From positions 1-53,577 of the forward strand of contig JAQEDR010000017.1 of assembly GCA_027669155.1 (NCBI GenBank): a DNA stretch of 53,577 nucleotides, given 5' to 3'. Both the position numbers and the translations under genes were made by a program. The DNA comes from Peptoniphilaceae bacterium AM52-5BH (lineage in GTDB: Bacteria; Bacillota; Clostridia; Tissierellales; Peptoniphilaceae). Positions 1 through 9,469 of the stretch are shown here, in pieces. The notes below the pieces were generated by a model. It did no database searches. It saw nothing but the letters and a program-made list of their open reading frames with translations, and was not told the DNA's origin. Every line of letters starts with the position of its first letter. Position 1 is the first letter of the stretch.

Positions 1-75
1 CATTCCGCTTAAGATATAATTAAATTATTCCGTGTTTACGGGTTCAGGTCATTTCTCTAGCCTTTCTTAAAATAT

Positions 76-1692
76 TTATTTAGTGAAAAGTGGCATATCT
101 TCTTCTACTGTTGTGTTTCCTGCTATATTAAAGTTTTCTACCAAGAAGTCTACAACTGTTGGTGATAGGAAAGCTGGAAGTGTTGGTCCTAGGTGGATAT
201 TTTTTACTCCAAGACTTAGGAGGGCTAGAAGGACTATTACAGCCTTTTGTTCATACCAAGCTATATTGTATTCGATTGGTAACTCGTTTATATCAGATAG
301 ACCAAAGGCATCCTTTAGAGCTAGGGCAATTTGAACGAGTGAGTATGAGTCGTTACATTGACCTGCATCTAGAACTCTTGGAATTCCGTTGATATCTCCA
401 AGGCCTAACTTGTTGTATCTGTATTTTGCACATCCTGCAGTAAGGATTACATAATCTTCTGGTAGGGCTTTAGCAAAGTCTGTGTAGTAAGATCTTTCCT
501 TGTGTCTTCCGTCACAGCCTGCCATTACTACGAATTTCTTGATATTTCCTTCTTTAACTTCGCTAACTACCTTATCAGCAAGGGCTATTACTTGATTGTG
601 AGCGAAACCTCCGACAACTTTTGTATCCTCAAGATTTGTTGGAGCTTTTGTGTTTTTAGCCATCTCGATAATTTCAGAGAAGTCCTTGTTTCCATTTTCG
701 TCTGCTTCTATGTGTTTGCATCCTGGGTAACCTGCATTTCCTGTTGTAAACATCCTATCTTGGTAGGTATTGTTTTTCTTCATTGGAACGATACAGTTGG
801 TTGTCATAAGGATTGGGCCGTTGAATTTCTCGAATTCTTCGTTTTGGCTCCACCAGCTATTTCCGTAGTTTCCGTGGAAGTTGTCGTATTTTTTGAATTC
901 TGGGTAGTAGTTTGCTGGAAGCATCTCAGAGTGGGTGTAGATTTCTACTCCGCTATCTTTTGCTTGATCTAGAAGCATCTTCATATCGTGAAGGTCGTGA
1001 CCTGAGATTAGGATTCCTGGCTTATCTCCTGCAGAATAATCTACTTCTGTGATTTCTGGATTTCCGTAAGTTTCTGTATTAGCCTTATCAAGTAGGGCCA
1101 TAGCCTTAACTCCGTGGCTTCCTGTCTCCATTACAAGGTCGATTAGCTTAGTGATATCTGTATATCCTTTTGTAGTCTCTTCAAGGGCCTTTGCAATGAA
1201 TTTATCTACTTCGCTATCTCTAAAGCCTAGGACATTGGCATGGTGGTTGTAGGCAGCCATTCCCTTAAGTCCGTATATTACAAGCTCTGTAAGAGATCTT
1301 TCGTCTTCATTTACTATATTTAAAACACCAACTTCGATTGCCTTTCTAGAAAGCTCATCGTCATCGTCTGATGAGTATAGGGCAAATTCAGAAAGACCTT
1401 CCTTAGATATTTCTCCTAAAAGCTCATCTTTCATAGCTATAGTTTCCTTTACTATAGAAAGAATTGCCTCAGTGTCGAAGTTTGCATTGGTGATAGTTAC
1501 GAAAAGATTGTTAGATAATCTATCGTAAAATCTCTCTTCTGCTTCTCCCTTTTTATTTATTACTTCAGCAAGTCCCTTTGTTACATAGACTAGAAGGTCT
1601 TGGATATTTGCTGTATCTTCCTTCTTTCCACATACACCTTGGACCTTACAGCCTTCGTTCTTTAAAGTTTCTTGACATTGAAAACAAAACAT
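76..1692 (-). CDS. hcp: Hybrid cluster protein (hydroxylamine reductase / NO reductase-type Hcp)
   Basis: Hcp is a cytosolic Fe-S protein that removes nitrosative stress products; hydroxylamine reduction and NO reduction to N2O are the family activities. The 538-aa protein begins with a C-x2-C-x8-C-x5-C cluster motif (C3, C6, C15, C21). All ligands expected for the hybrid 4Fe cluster are visible: H232 (GHDLHD), E256, C300 (TTNC), C393 (AGCDG), C421, C446 and the E481/K483 pair. Length is normal for the class found in anaerobes. It is monocistronic, divergent from the PTS IIA gene, and preceded by a dyad of CRP/FNR type at activator distance. No hcr-type reductase is next to it, so the electron donor is not shown here. 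Confidence 0.97.
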   Translation of the reverse strand: MFCFQCQETLKNEGCKVQGVCGKKEDTANIQDLLVYVTKGLAEVINKKGEAEERFYDRLSNNLFVTITNANFDTEAILSIVKETIAMKDELLGEISKEGLSEFALYSSDDDDELSRKAIEVGVLNIVNEDERSLTELVIYGLKGMAAYNHHANVLGFRDSEVDKFIAKALEETTKGYTDITKLIDLVMETGSHGVKAMALLDKANTETYGNPEITEVDYSAGDKPGILISGHDLHDMKMLLDQAKDSGVEIYTHSEMLPANYYPEFKKYDNFHGNYGNSWWSQNEEFEKFNGPILMTTNCIVPMKKNNTYQDRMFTTGNAGYPGCKHIEADENGNKDFSEIIEMAKNTKAPTNLEDTKVVGGFAHNQVIALADKVVSEVKEGNIKKFVVMAGCDGRHKERSYYTDFAKALPEDYVILTAGCAKYRYNKLGLGDINGIPRVLDAGQCNDSYSLVQIALALKDAFGLSDINELPIEYNIAWYEQKAVIVLLALLSLGVKNIHLGPTLPAFLSPTVVDFLVENFNIAGNTTVEEDMPLFTK

Positions 1693-1732
1693 AAATTAAC
1701 TCCTTTTTATTTTTCTTAACTTAACTGTCTTT

Positions 1733-1775
1733 ATTATAAACCACTGGGACCTGGAAAATCTGTAACATATGTTAC
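1733..1775 (-). promoter_or_regulatory. hcp promoter with CRP/FNR-type dyad
   Basis: Reading leftward, a TATAAT -10 box (1733-1738) lies about 40 bp before hcp. There is no good -35 box; instead a perfect 14-bp palindrome GTAACATATGTTAC (1762-1775) is centred about 43 bp upstream of the expected transcription start. That is where class II CRP/FNR-family activators bind. HcpR, an NO-responsive member of this family, controls hcp in many anaerobes, so HcpR is the likely regulator (inference). A second start toward the PTS gene (TTGCTA 1788-1793, TAATAA 1811-1816) lies on the other side. Confidence 0.6.
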
Positions 1776-1851
1776 GCAAAATGATTTTTGCTAAAATATT
1801 AGTATATTAATAATAAGAAAGATGATATAAACATGAGAACAAGGAGGTACT

Positions 1852-2388
1852 ATGTCATTTTTAGATAAAATCAAGGGTGCTTTTTCTGGAGATAGTAAGA
1901 AAAACGAAACTGTAGAAGAAGTAAGAGAAGTTAAAGCTAACGAGATAATTCTTGCTCCACTTACAGGAGAAGTTAAGGACATCAAGGAATGTAGCGACCC
2001 AGTATTTGCCCAAGAAATCGTAGGCAAGGGAGTAATCATTGTTCCAACTGAAGGAAAAGTTTATGCTCCAGTTGATGGCAAGATTTCAATGCTTGCTGAG
2101 ACAGGACACGCTGTTGGAATCACATCAGAAAATGGTACAGAGCTACTAATTCACATAGGACTTGATACAGTTGAACTTGAAGGAAAACCATTTGATATCA
2201 AAGCAGAAAATAATGCTGATGTAAAACGCGGCGATCTTCTAATCGAATTCAACATCGAAGAAATCAAGGCTAACGGTAAGGAAATTCAATCACCAGTTAT
2301 CGTAACAAATACTGATGATAAGACAATAACAAGCCTCAAACATGGTCAAATCAACCACGGAGAAGATTTACTAAAGATTGAAGCTTAA
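1852..2388 (+). CDS. crr: PTS system glucose-type IIA component
   Basis: This is a soluble EIIA of the Glc family that passes phosphate from HPr to a IIBC permease. The 178-aa product has a short basic/acidic leader, then the beta-sandwich IIA domain from about residue 31. Both conserved histidines are present: one in GHAVGI and the phosphorylated one in LLIHIGLDTV. A strong AAGGAGG ribosome site precedes the ATG. It stands alone here, with no IIBC nearby, so it probably serves a transporter coded elsewhere. The crr symbol reflects the family, not a proven substrate. Confidence 0.93.
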   Translation: MSFLDKIKGAFSGDSKKNETVEEVREVKANEIILAPLTGEVKDIKECSDPVFAQEIVGKGVIIVPTEGKVYAPVDGKISMLAETGHAVGITSENGTELLIHIGLDTVELEGKPFDIKAENNADVKRGDLLIEFNIEEIKANGKEIQSPVIVTNTDDKTITSLKHGQINHGEDLLKIEA

Positions 2389-2395
2389 TTATAAG

Positions 2396-2550
2396 GGGGG
2401 CTGTTGCAAAACTATGAATAATCATCGTACCATCGTTAGAAGGTTCTCTTAGGAAATTTTCAGTGGAGCCTGCCGGCTAGTGGAGGCAAAATTTCCTTGG
2501 AGGTTCTTCTAACGATAACGGTACGATTTATTCATTCTGCAACAGCCCCC
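2396..2550. mobile_element. MITE-like 155-bp palindromic element
   Basis: An imperfect inverted repeat runs almost end to end. The outer arms match as GGGGGCTGTTGCA and its complement; inner arms match over ATCGTTAGAAG, AGGAAATTTT and a central GCCGGC. No reading frame fits inside. Ends beginning GGCTGTTGCA are typical of transposon terminal repeats in Firmicutes, so a non-autonomous MITE is likely. No clear target duplication is visible. The outer stem followed by TTTTTA would also end transcription from the PTS IIA gene. Confidence 0.6.
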
Positions 2551-2575
2551 TTTTTATGTTGATAGGGAGGAAGAA

Positions 2576-3385
2576 TTGAAATTAATCGGAGTAGATATAG
2601 ACGGAACTCTTCTAAATAGCAAAAATGAACTTACTGCTAGGACAAAAGCTAGTCTCATTAAGGCCAGTAAAATGGGCCATAAGGTCGCAATAATTACAGG
2701 CAGGGACTTTTATGCGGCAGACTTTCTGGCGAGAGAACTTGATTTTGATAAGTTCGGAGGACTTGTCTCTTCATCTAATGGAGCCCATGTTTATGATATG
2801 AAGGCTAAGAAGACAATCATAAATCACACAATAGACCAGACTCTAATAAGAGAAATGATAGACTTTGCCAAAGGGCTCGGCTTTGACTATATAATCTATC
2901 ATAAAGGAGAAATCTTAGCAGAAAACAAACATGCCCACAGCCTAGAATTTCTGGCAAGGAAAAATAAAATGCCTTATAGGATTATCGAAAATTTAGAAGA
3001 GAAAATAGACTTTCCCCTTAATAAAGTTCTTTTCTCAGCAGAGCCTTCAATCATAAATAAAAATATAGATAAGTTTAAGGAAAAATTTGAAAACCGCGTA
3101 AATCCTATCCACTCCATGCCCCAATTTCTCGACTGCATGCCCCTTGATATCAATAAGGGCAGGAGTATCCTAGAAATTGCAGACTTCTTCTCGATCGAGT
3201 CCAAGGATACCTTAGCCTTTGGAGATGAGATTAACGATATGGAAATGATACAAATGGCAGGGACTGGAATCGCTATGGCTAACGCAAGCGAAACATTAAA
3301 AAAAGAGGCGGACTTCATCACTCTTTCAAACGACGAGGATGGGATAGCCTATTATATAGAAAAGAATATACTTAAGGAGAAATAA
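2576..3385 (+). CDS. Cof-type HAD-IIB phosphatase (first copy)
   Basis: This 269-aa haloacid dehalogenase-superfamily phosphatase acts on small phosphorylated metabolites; the substrate is not predictable. Motif I DIDGT (D7 nucleophile, D9 acid/base) is at the N-terminus and motif IV FGDEINDMEM near the C-terminus, with the IIB cap between, as in Cof/YidA proteins. The start is a TTG eight bases after AGGGAGG. It overlaps the next HAD gene by one base (TAATG), so the pair is translationally coupled. The two proteins are paralogs and probably a tandem duplication. Confidence 0.9.
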   Translation: MKLIGVDIDGTLLNSKNELTARTKASLIKASKMGHKVAIITGRDFYAADFLARELDFDKFGGLVSSSNGAHVYDMKAKKTIINHTIDQTLIREMIDFAKGLGFDYIIYHKGEILAENKHAHSLEFLARKNKMPYRIIENLEEKIDFPLNKVLFSAEPSIINKNIDKFKEKFENRVNPIHSMPQFLDCMPLDINKGRSILEIADFFSIESKDTLAFGDEINDMEMIQMAGTGIAMANASETLKKEADFITLSNDEDGIAYYIEKNILKEK

Positions 3386-4182
3386 TGAAACTAATCGGAG
3401 TAGATGTCGATGGAACTCTCGTAAATAGCAAGAGAGTCATCACAGAAAGAACAAGAGAGGCCTTGATTTCTGCCATGAAGGAAGGTCACAAGGTCGTAAT
3501 AGTTACCGGAAGACCAACTGCTGGAGCTAGAAATCTTGCAGAAGCCTTGGAATTTGATAAATATGGCGGTCTTATTTCAAGTTTTAATGGAGGAGCCATA
3601 ACAGACTTTGCCACAGGTAAGGTCCTCGCCAACCACGAAATGGATCATGACCTTGCAGTAGAGATGATAAAACTTGCCAAAGACTTGCCCCTTGAGACCA
3701 TGGTACCTTTTATGGACACAGTTTTTAGCCCAAAGATCGGACCTTACACAGAAGGTGAGGCAAGAACTCTCAGGATGAAGGCTGAAGAAGTAGAAGATCT
3801 CCACCAAACAATCGACTTTCCTGTCAACAAAATCCTCTTTGCAGCAGACCCTGACCTTATAGATGAGCCAACTAATAAGATCAAAGAAAAATTTGGAGAC
3901 CTAACAGAGCAAGTCAAATCAGCAAGATTCTATTACGAAGTTATGCCTAGGGGACTTTCTAAGGGAAATAGCCTTCTAGAGATTGCAGAAATATTTAACA
4001 TAGATCAAAAGGACATCATCGCCTTCGGTGATGAAATGAACGACGAATCTATGATAAAGGCTGCAGGAATCGGTGTTGCCATGGGTAATGCCATTAGTAA
4101 AATAAAAGAAATAGCAGACTACGTAACCCTCACAAATGACGAGGACGGCATAGCCTACTATCTAGATAAATTCTTATTATAG
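3385..4182 (+). CDS. Cof-type HAD-IIB phosphatase (second copy)
   Basis: A 265-aa paralog of the preceding protein with the same plan: DVDGT motif I at the start, a GRP motif II region and FGDEMNDESM motif IV. The cap domain differs most between the copies, which suggests different substrates. It is coupled to the first copy by a TAATG overlap. The 107 bp after it hold no gene, only a weak CTCCTGCC/GGCAGGAG repeat with a long loop. Confidence 0.9.
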   Translation: MKLIGVDVDGTLVNSKRVITERTREALISAMKEGHKVVIVTGRPTAGARNLAEALEFDKYGGLISSFNGGAITDFATGKVLANHEMDHDLAVEMIKLAKDLPLETMVPFMDTVFSPKIGPYTEGEARTLRMKAEEVEDLHQTIDFPVNKILFAADPDLIDEPTNKIKEKFGDLTEQVKSARFYYEVMPRGLSKGNSLLEIAEIFNIDQKDIIAFGDEMNDESMIKAAGIGVAMGNAISKIKEIADYVTLTNDEDGIAYYLDKFLL

Positions 4183-4289
4183 GGGCTTATTAATGAATAA
4201 AACATCTCCTGCCATCTCTAGAAAATCCAAGTCTATCATCAGATAAGTAGGAAGAATCCCAAAGGCAGGAGAATTACTTTCTAAATCCA

Positions 4290-5882
4290 CTAACTTTTGT
4301 AATCTTCAATATTTATAACATGATCAAAGCTTTGAAGATAGGCTGGGTCTTGGTTGTGGGTAATCACTATTCTTGTCAGCTTATTCAGGCTTTCGATAAG
4401 GCCTTCGATTGACCTAGCACTTTCTGGGTCAAGCCCACTTGTTGGCTCATCAAAGATAAGTAGATCACTTCCCTTGTAGAGGGCCCTAGCAAGCTCTAGC
4501 TTCTTCTTCTCTCCACCAGATAGACTTCCATTTTTGATTAGTCCATCCTTCTTCTCATGATAAACTCGACTGAGACCTACCCTGTCTATAATTCTTTCAA
4601 TCCTATCTCTATTGGTCCCCTCATCTCCCATGGCGATATTGTTTATGAAAGTATCCTCAAAAACTATAGGATTTTGTGGGATGTAGTAGATGTTGTCATA
4701 TAAGTCTTCTTCTGAAAATTCCTTGAAGTTGCCATTAGCAAAGGAAATCTCTCCCCCGTAGTCTTCATTTACCTTCATAAGAATCTTGGCAAGGGTAGAC
4801 TTACCGGACCCAGAATTTCCGATTATGGCATAGGACTTAGCTTTTTCTATATCCAAATTCATCTTATCAAAGACCTTGATATCTCCATAGGCGAATGATA
4901 GATTGTTTAACTTAAGGTCTAGTTGCGGAGTCTTTCCTTCCCTCTTCCTCTCCTCTATATCAGGAATTTCACCAATTACCATCTCTTTTATCTTCCTTGT
5001 AGATAAAATGTTAACCAAATATCCAAAAGAATCTGCTAAAGTCGCTGTAGAAATTGAAACTAACTTTAGAGAAGCTAAGAGATCTGATAATTGTAAGTAT
5101 TGATTTTTCACCATAATACTACAAATATAGGTAACTAATAAGGACGATAAAATATTAATACTAAAGAGAGTTTGACCAAACATACTAATGGAAACATTTA
5201 GCTTGGTCAAAGATTTCAATAATTTATTATCATCCATATCGAATTTTTCCAAAAAGTATTCCTTATTCTTTGATTCCTTAATCACAAAATATCCATCTAG
5301 GAATTCATTCAGTCTATCAATGTAGGAGGAATAATTCTCGGACCTTAAAATTTGCAAATCTGAAATTCTTTTAGAGAAAACTTTAGAAACTCCTCCAGGA
5401 AAAATAACAAAAAATATTGTAGCTAAGAGAATATAAGGATGAATATTATATAAACCCACTATGTACACTATAGCTTGACCTATACCAATAATTGCAGAAG
5501 GTAGGGTCATCAAATAATTTAACCTTAGCTGATCGACATTTTGATCTACTTGGGTTATGTACTCTCCCTTACTTTTCCCAAAAAAGCTAGATGACTTGGT
5601 ATTAATTATTCCTTCCAAATAATCATGCCTTAAGTCGCTAGATATGTATTGGGTAAAGAGCTTGCCATTTCTCTGGGATATATAATATGATAGACATGCA
5701 ATAACTACATACAAAATTGAAAGGATAACAATCTTACTAGCACTTCCATCAATATTACCCAAAACAACATCAATTATCTTAGTGCTAACTGTGCAATATA
5801 AGTAGATAAAATAAACTTCAATCACACCAAAAATAACCGACAAAATCAGATTATTCTTATATCTAAGAATATACTTCTTCAT
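4290..5882 (-). CDS. ABC transporter, fused membrane and ATPase domains
   Basis: A half-transporter of about 530 aa that probably exports a peptide, lipid or drug as a dimer. Residues 1-290 carry the helices of a type-IV exporter domain. The ATPase follows with Walker A GNSGSGKST near residue 356, Q-loop YIPQNP near 402, signature LSGGE near 455, Walker B LLIFDEP near 475 and the switch histidine in VITHNQD. The ATG one codon inside a possible TTG start is preferred because it lies seven bases after GGAGG. An XRE/TPR regulator lies just upstream on the same strand, but the transporter has its own promoter. The substrate is unknown. Confidence 0.9.
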   Translation of the reverse strand: MKKYILRYKNNLILSVIFGVIEVYFIYLYCTVSTKIIDVVLGNIDGSASKIVILSILYVVIACLSYYISQRNGKLFTQYISSDLRHDYLEGIINTKSSSFFGKSKGEYITQVDQNVDQLRLNYLMTLPSAIIGIGQAIVYIVGLYNIHPYILLATIFFVIFPGGVSKVFSKRISDLQILRSENYSSYIDRLNEFLDGYFVIKESKNKEYFLEKFDMDDNKLLKSLTKLNVSISMFGQTLFSINILSSLLVTYICSIMVKNQYLQLSDLLASLKLVSISTATLADSFGYLVNILSTRKIKEMVIGEIPDIEERKREGKTPQLDLKLNNLSFAYGDIKVFDKMNLDIEKAKSYAIIGNSGSGKSTLAKILMKVNEDYGGEISFANGNFKEFSEEDLYDNIYYIPQNPIVFEDTFINNIAMGDEGTNRDRIERIIDRVGLSRVYHEKKDGLIKNGSLSGGEKKKLELARALYKGSDLLIFDEPTSGLDPESARSIEGLIESLNKLTRIVITHNQDPAYLQSFDHVINIEDYKS

Positions 5883-5936
5883 CAACCCACCTCCCCATTT
5901 TTGATAAGGTCTCTAATTAAATATTCATTATTTCTC

Positions 5937-5965
5937 ATTATAATTAATATTTCTTCTAAAAACAA
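5937..5965 (-). promoter_or_regulatory. Promoter of the ABC transporter gene
   Basis: Read leftward, TTGTTT (5960-5965) is followed after 17 bases by TATAAT (5937-5942), a near-consensus vegetative promoter. Its -35 box overlaps the tail of the regulator gene's terminator. Confidence 0.6.
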
Positions 5966-5984
5966 CCCACACTTTTGTGGGGTT
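5956..5984 (-). terminator. Rho-independent terminator of the XRE/TPR regulator gene
   Basis: A hairpin AACCCCAC / GTGTGGGTT with a short A-rich loop and one bulge, followed on the minus strand by a TTTTT tract, starts immediately after the regulator's stop codon. Confidence 0.7.
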
Positions 5985-5985
5985 A

Positions 5986-6888
5986 CTAGATGTTATTTTT
6001 TGTTATATGATTAACACTTTTAATCAACGATGATTTTAGTTCTCTCTTAAGCATCAAATCACAAAGTTTTAAGGCTTTATCTATGTCTTCTATGTAATCT
6101 ATTACTCCTAATTTGTACTTGGAAATTCCTAAAAGGTAGTAGATTAAAATTATCCTATTATAATTATTGGTAGCAGAGCTTAGCTCAAGAGCCTTGTAGG
6201 AAATATCTACTGCTTCTTGATAGGAAGAAGTAATGTAAAAAAATCGTGCTTGATTGTATAGGAGATTGATATAGTTAGGATTATAAAAATCTAAATTATC
6301 TAATAGATTATCTAGAATTTTACTTGACTTTTGTATATCTTCTGTATTCACATAAAACTCGGATAGCTTTGTCATTATTCTAATTTCTATATCGCTAGCA
6401 GGAATGTAAGATGTAGGATTTATCTCACTGTCTTTAACTTTAAGAGCTTCTACTAAATAATCTCTACATTTTTCCTCTTCGTGTTTTACTTCGTTTTCAT
6501 ATATTGCTTTATAATATAAGATATATTGATTCAAAATATTCTTGTACCTATTAGGCAAATGTGCATCCAAGCCTTCTAACTCTTCAATATCTTCTTCTAG
6601 ACTTTGATAATTGGTATTTGAAAAATTTCTGTCTATTCTATTAATCTTGTTATTGATAGTCTCCCGCGATGAGCCCTTTTCGTTCATCAAGGTAATCTCG
6701 AAATCTATTCCTAGAGCATTTAATATGTCATCTAGGTTGTCAAATCTAGGATTATTATAATTATTCTCGATTCTACGAAGGCTTTCCTCAGTAATATTTG
6801 CAATCTTTGCCAAATCTTTTTGAGATAATCCCTTACTTTTCCTAATTCTTTTTATCTCACTTCCTATGTATTCATAATCACTGGGCAT
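5986..6888 (-). CDS. XRE-family regulator with C-terminal TPR-like region
   Basis: The first 65 residues form a helix-turn-helix (GLSQKDLAKIANITEESLRRIE). The remaining 230 are helical with tetratricopeptide-like pairs, the plan of Rgg/PlcR-type peptide-responsive regulators. The ATG used here (300 aa) sits after AAGGAG; a GTG two codons earlier would overlap that ribosome site. The neighbouring ABC exporter is the natural candidate target. No short peptide gene is apparent beside it. The ligand is unknown. Confidence 0.8.
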   Translation of the reverse strand: MPSDYEYIGSEIKRIRKSKGLSQKDLAKIANITEESLRRIENNYNNPRFDNLDDILNALGIDFEITLMNEKGSSRETINNKINRIDRNFSNTNYQSLEEDIEELEGLDAHLPNRYKNILNQYILYYKAIYENEVKHEEEKCRDYLVEALKVKDSEINPTSYIPASDIEIRIMTKLSEFYVNTEDIQKSSKILDNLLDNLDFYNPNYINLLYNQARFFYITSSYQEAVDISYKALELSSATNNYNRIILIYYLLGISKYKLGVIDYIEDIDKALKLCDLMLKRELKSSLIKSVNHITKNNI

Positions 6889-6980
6889 GTTCACTCCTTA
6901 AATATTCTTTGTATTAATATACTTTAATAAATATATTTACAATATTCTTTTTACTGGTATGCTCATTCTAAGGAGCAATT

Positions 6981-7526
6981 ATGATTGAAAGAGTAACAGA
7001 TCTTGTTAAGGAGATTCTTATTAGAGAGAAGGATATTGACCTTGCTGTGGATATGACGGCAGGTAATGGGAATGATTCGGCCTTTATCCTTGATGTTTTG
7101 GGAGCAAAGGAGCTTGTCGCTTTTGATATTCAAGAGCCTGCAAGGGAAAATACCTTAAAACTTCTTGGGCCCAGGGATAATTTCACCTTTATTTTGGACA
7201 GTCACGCCAATATTGATAAGTATATCAAAGAAAAAATCGACTTGGCTGTCTATAATTTAGGCTATCTTCCAAATTCTGATAAGACCATCACTACAAGGGC
7301 AGATTCTACTATAGATAGCTTAGACAAGGTCCTAAGTCTTCTAAGGAAAAGGGGCAGGGTTATTCTAACCATCTACCCAGGACATGCCCAGGGAAGGATT
7401 GAAGCAGATAGGCTTGATCATTTCCTAGAAAAGCTAGATCCAAAGGACTTCGCTATACTTAAATTATCCTACCCAAACAAGAAAGACATCTCCCCTTATG
7501 TGGTCACAATAGAGAAGAAATTCTAA
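6981..7526 (+). CDS. mnmM: MnmM/YtqB-family tRNA methyltransferase
   Basis: A 181-aa class I SAM-dependent methyltransferase. Motif I DMTAGNGND binds SAM, VAFDIQE follows as motif II, and YNLGYLPNSDK is the family hallmark, as is the IYPGHAQG segment. The Bacillus relative (YtqB, now MnmM) methylates nm5(s2)U34 of tRNA in organisms that lack the MnmC methyltransferase domain. It has an AAGGAG site before the ATG and is divergent from the XRE/TPR regulator. Its last four bases overlap the convergent hydrolase gene. Confidence 0.88.
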   Translation: MIERVTDLVKEILIREKDIDLAVDMTAGNGNDSAFILDVLGAKELVAFDIQEPARENTLKLLGPRDNFTFILDSHANIDKYIKEKIDLAVYNLGYLPNSDKTITTRADSTIDSLDKVLSLLRKRGRVILTIYPGHAQGRIEADRLDHFLEKLDPKDFAILKLSYPNKKDISPYVVTIEKKF

Positions 7527-8296
7527 ATATTTTCTCTAATAAAGTCATTAGTTAAGGCAAAAATCTCAAGTCTCTTCTCATAACTTGTGAAGTTGTGACC
7601 GATATTTTCTATTTCTATATATTTACAATCCATGAACTTCTCTTCTAGGAGGGTCATGGATTCTTTTTCTATTACAGGATCCTTCTCTCCCCTAACCATA
7701 AGGACCTTGCCCTTATATTCTTCCGCCATTTCTAGGAAATTATATTTCCTGCTATCTTCTACAATCTTGGATGATAGTCTAAGACCTCCCAGGTCCTTTT
7801 CGCCAAGTAGCTGACTTTTGGATAAAGCATCTAGCGACCTTATTAAATTTGAGTTCTCCAAGGAATAATTACTTCCTGGTGCATAGAGTATAAGGCCCTT
7901 AGGGTCTTTAAGCTGGGCTAGCTTTATGGAGACAGCCCCTCCCATGGAGTGGGCTCTGATGAATATATTCTCCTTATCTACAAATTTTTCATTTTCTACA
8001 AAGTCATAGATAATCTGGGCATCTTCTATCTGTCTAGTGAAAGTTAAATCGAAAAAGCTTCCCTCACTTTCCCCGCATCCCCTAAAGTCAAATCTATAAA
8101 CCAGAAAGCCTGCCGCTGTGAGATACTTAGCATGCTGGATAGACATATAATTAATTCCATTTCTATCATCCATAAGTCCATGGAAAAATATTATCGCTGG
8201 GTATTTTGTATTTTCGGAAAAATCATCAGGAGCATTTAAGACTCCCCTGATTAGGTCGTTATTTTTAGCTCTGATACTTTTATATAAATATTTCAT
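7523..8296 (-). CDS. Alpha/beta-hydrolase (YqiA/BAAT-like serine esterase fold)
   Basis: A 257-aa cytosolic hydrolase with a full catalytic triad: S117 in HSMGG, D206 in GEKDPV and H234 in GHNF. HGLMDDRNG near residue 39 supplies the oxyanion turn, and FRGCGESEG is typical of the family. There is no signal peptide. It is convergent with mnmM. The substrate cannot be inferred; feruloyl-esterase-like and peptidase-like proteins share this plan. Confidence 0.88.
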   Translation of the reverse strand: MKYLYKSIRAKNNDLIRGVLNAPDDFSENTKYPAIIFFHGLMDDRNGINYMSIQHAKYLTAAGFLVYRFDFRGCGESEGSFFDLTFTRQIEDAQIIYDFVENEKFVDKENIFIRAHSMGGAVSIKLAQLKDPKGLILYAPGSNYSLENSNLIRSLDALSKSQLLGEKDLGGLRLSSKIVEDSRKYNFLEMAEEYKGKVLMVRGEKDPVIEKESMTLLEEKFMDCKYIEIENIGHNFTSYEKRLEIFALTNDFIRENI

Positions 8297-8350
8297 ATAC
8301 CCTCCTAGGATATACTTACCCCAAAGCTTATGTAATATCTATCAAGCCTA

Positions 8351-8389
8351 TTGACTAGATGAAATGAAAGTGATATCATAATGATATCA
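8351..8389 (+). promoter_or_regulatory. Promoter and 19-bp operator for the SPFH/RHH pair
   Basis: TTGACT (8351-8356), a 17-base spacer and TATCAT (8374-8379) form a vegetative promoter. A perfect 9+1+9 palindrome, TGATATCAT-A-ATGATATCA (8371-8389), covers the -10 box and start point. This looks like a repressor operator. The ribbon-helix-helix protein coded as second gene of the operon is an obvious candidate ligand (inference). Confidence 0.65.
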
Positions 8390-8410
8390 AATATATATAA
8401 GGAGTAAAAT

Positions 8411-9469
8411 ATGGACAAAGTAGAAAAGAAACTCGAAAACTCTGATAATGTCGAAGAGAAGATCCTTAAGGCAAAGAAGAATGGTCTTCTAATGCTTTTG
8501 GTCTACCTTATCCTCCTAGCAGGAGCAATTTTGACAATAGCAGTGAATGGAAATATTATCGATAGCGGTAATTACACAAGCCTAAATATAGTATTTCTAG
8601 TAATAGGAATTGTCTTTGCAGCCTTAGGCTGGATTATGCTTTTAGGTCTTAAGCTTCTAAAACCTCAAGAATCACTAGTTCTTACACTTTTTGGTAAATA
8701 CATTGGAACTATAAAGGGCGAAGGTTTCTATTATGTGAATCCTTTCGTTTCTGCGGTAAATCCTGCTGCCAACACCAAGCTAGGTCAATCTGGAGATGTG
8801 AGTGATGGCATAAAGATATTTGATAAGTCTAATTCCTATCAATCTACCAACAAGAAAATTTCTCTAAAGGTAATGACCCTAAATAACAGCAAACAAAAAA
8901 TCAACGATTATTTAGGAAATCCTGTGGAAATCGGCATAGCAGTAATGTGGAAGGTCAACGACACTGCAAAAGCGGTATTTAATGTAGACAATTACAAGGA
9001 ATATTTATCCCTACAAACAGATACAGCCCTAAGAAACATTGTTCGCCAATATCCTTACGATGTAAATCCTCATTATCAAATCGATACAACAGGCGATGGA
9101 GAGCCAGACGATGGATCTCTTAGAGGTTCTAGTGAAATAGTAGCTAGAAGAATCAAGGAAGAAATTCAAAAAAGAGTAGAATTTGCGGGTCTTGAGATAA
9201 TAGAGGCAAGGATCACCCACCTATCTTACTCATCTGAAATCGCAGCAGCTATGCTACAAAGACAACAAGCTTCCGCCCTAATCGATGCTAGAGCAATGCT
9301 AGTAGACGGAGCGGTGGGCATGGTTGAGATGGCCCTTGCCAAACTTGAAGAAAATGGAGTAGTCGACCTAGACGAAGAAAGAAAAGCCGCCATGGTATCA
9401 AACCTCCTAGTTGTTCTTTGTGGTAACCACGAAGCAAGCCCAATAGTCAATACGGGAAGCTTATATTAA
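8411..9469 (+). CDS. SPFH/Band-7 domain membrane protein
   Basis: A 352-aa stomatin/prohibitin-type protein thought to organise membrane microdomains. After a charged leader there are two hydrophobic segments (about residues 29-49 and 59-85), then the SPFH domain beginning PQESLVLTLFGKY. A helical Ala/Glu-rich stretch (residues 270-330) supports oligomerisation. An AAGGAG site precedes the ATG. Its stop overlaps the start of the ribbon-helix-helix gene (TAATG). This SPFH plus Arc-like pairing recurs in Firmicutes; its function is unknown. Confidence 0.88.
   Translation: MDKVEKKLENSDNVEEKILKAKKNGLLMLLVYLILLAGAILTIAVNGNIIDSGNYTSLNIVFLVIGIVFAALGWIMLLGLKLLKPQESLVLTLFGKYIGTIKGEGFYYVNPFVSAVNPAANTKLGQSGDVSDGIKIFDKSNSYQSTNKKISLKVMTLNNSKQKINDYLGNPVEIGIAVMWKVNDTAKAVFNVDNYKEYLSLQTDTALRNIVRQYPYDVNPHYQIDTTGDGEPDDGSLRGSSEIVARRIKEEIQKRVEFAGLEIIEARITHLSYSSEIAAAMLQRQQASALIDARAMLVDGAVGMVEMALAKLEENGVVDLDEERKAAMVSNLLVVLCGNHEASPIVNTGSLY

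Noticed and set aside
502..972. 156-codon plus-strand open frame opposite hcp
   Set aside because: It lies wholly inside the well supported hcp gene and has no ribosome site or domain.
4207..4272. CTCCTGCC ... GGCAGGAG as a terminator after the HAD genes
   Set aside because: The loop is about 50 bases and no T tract follows.
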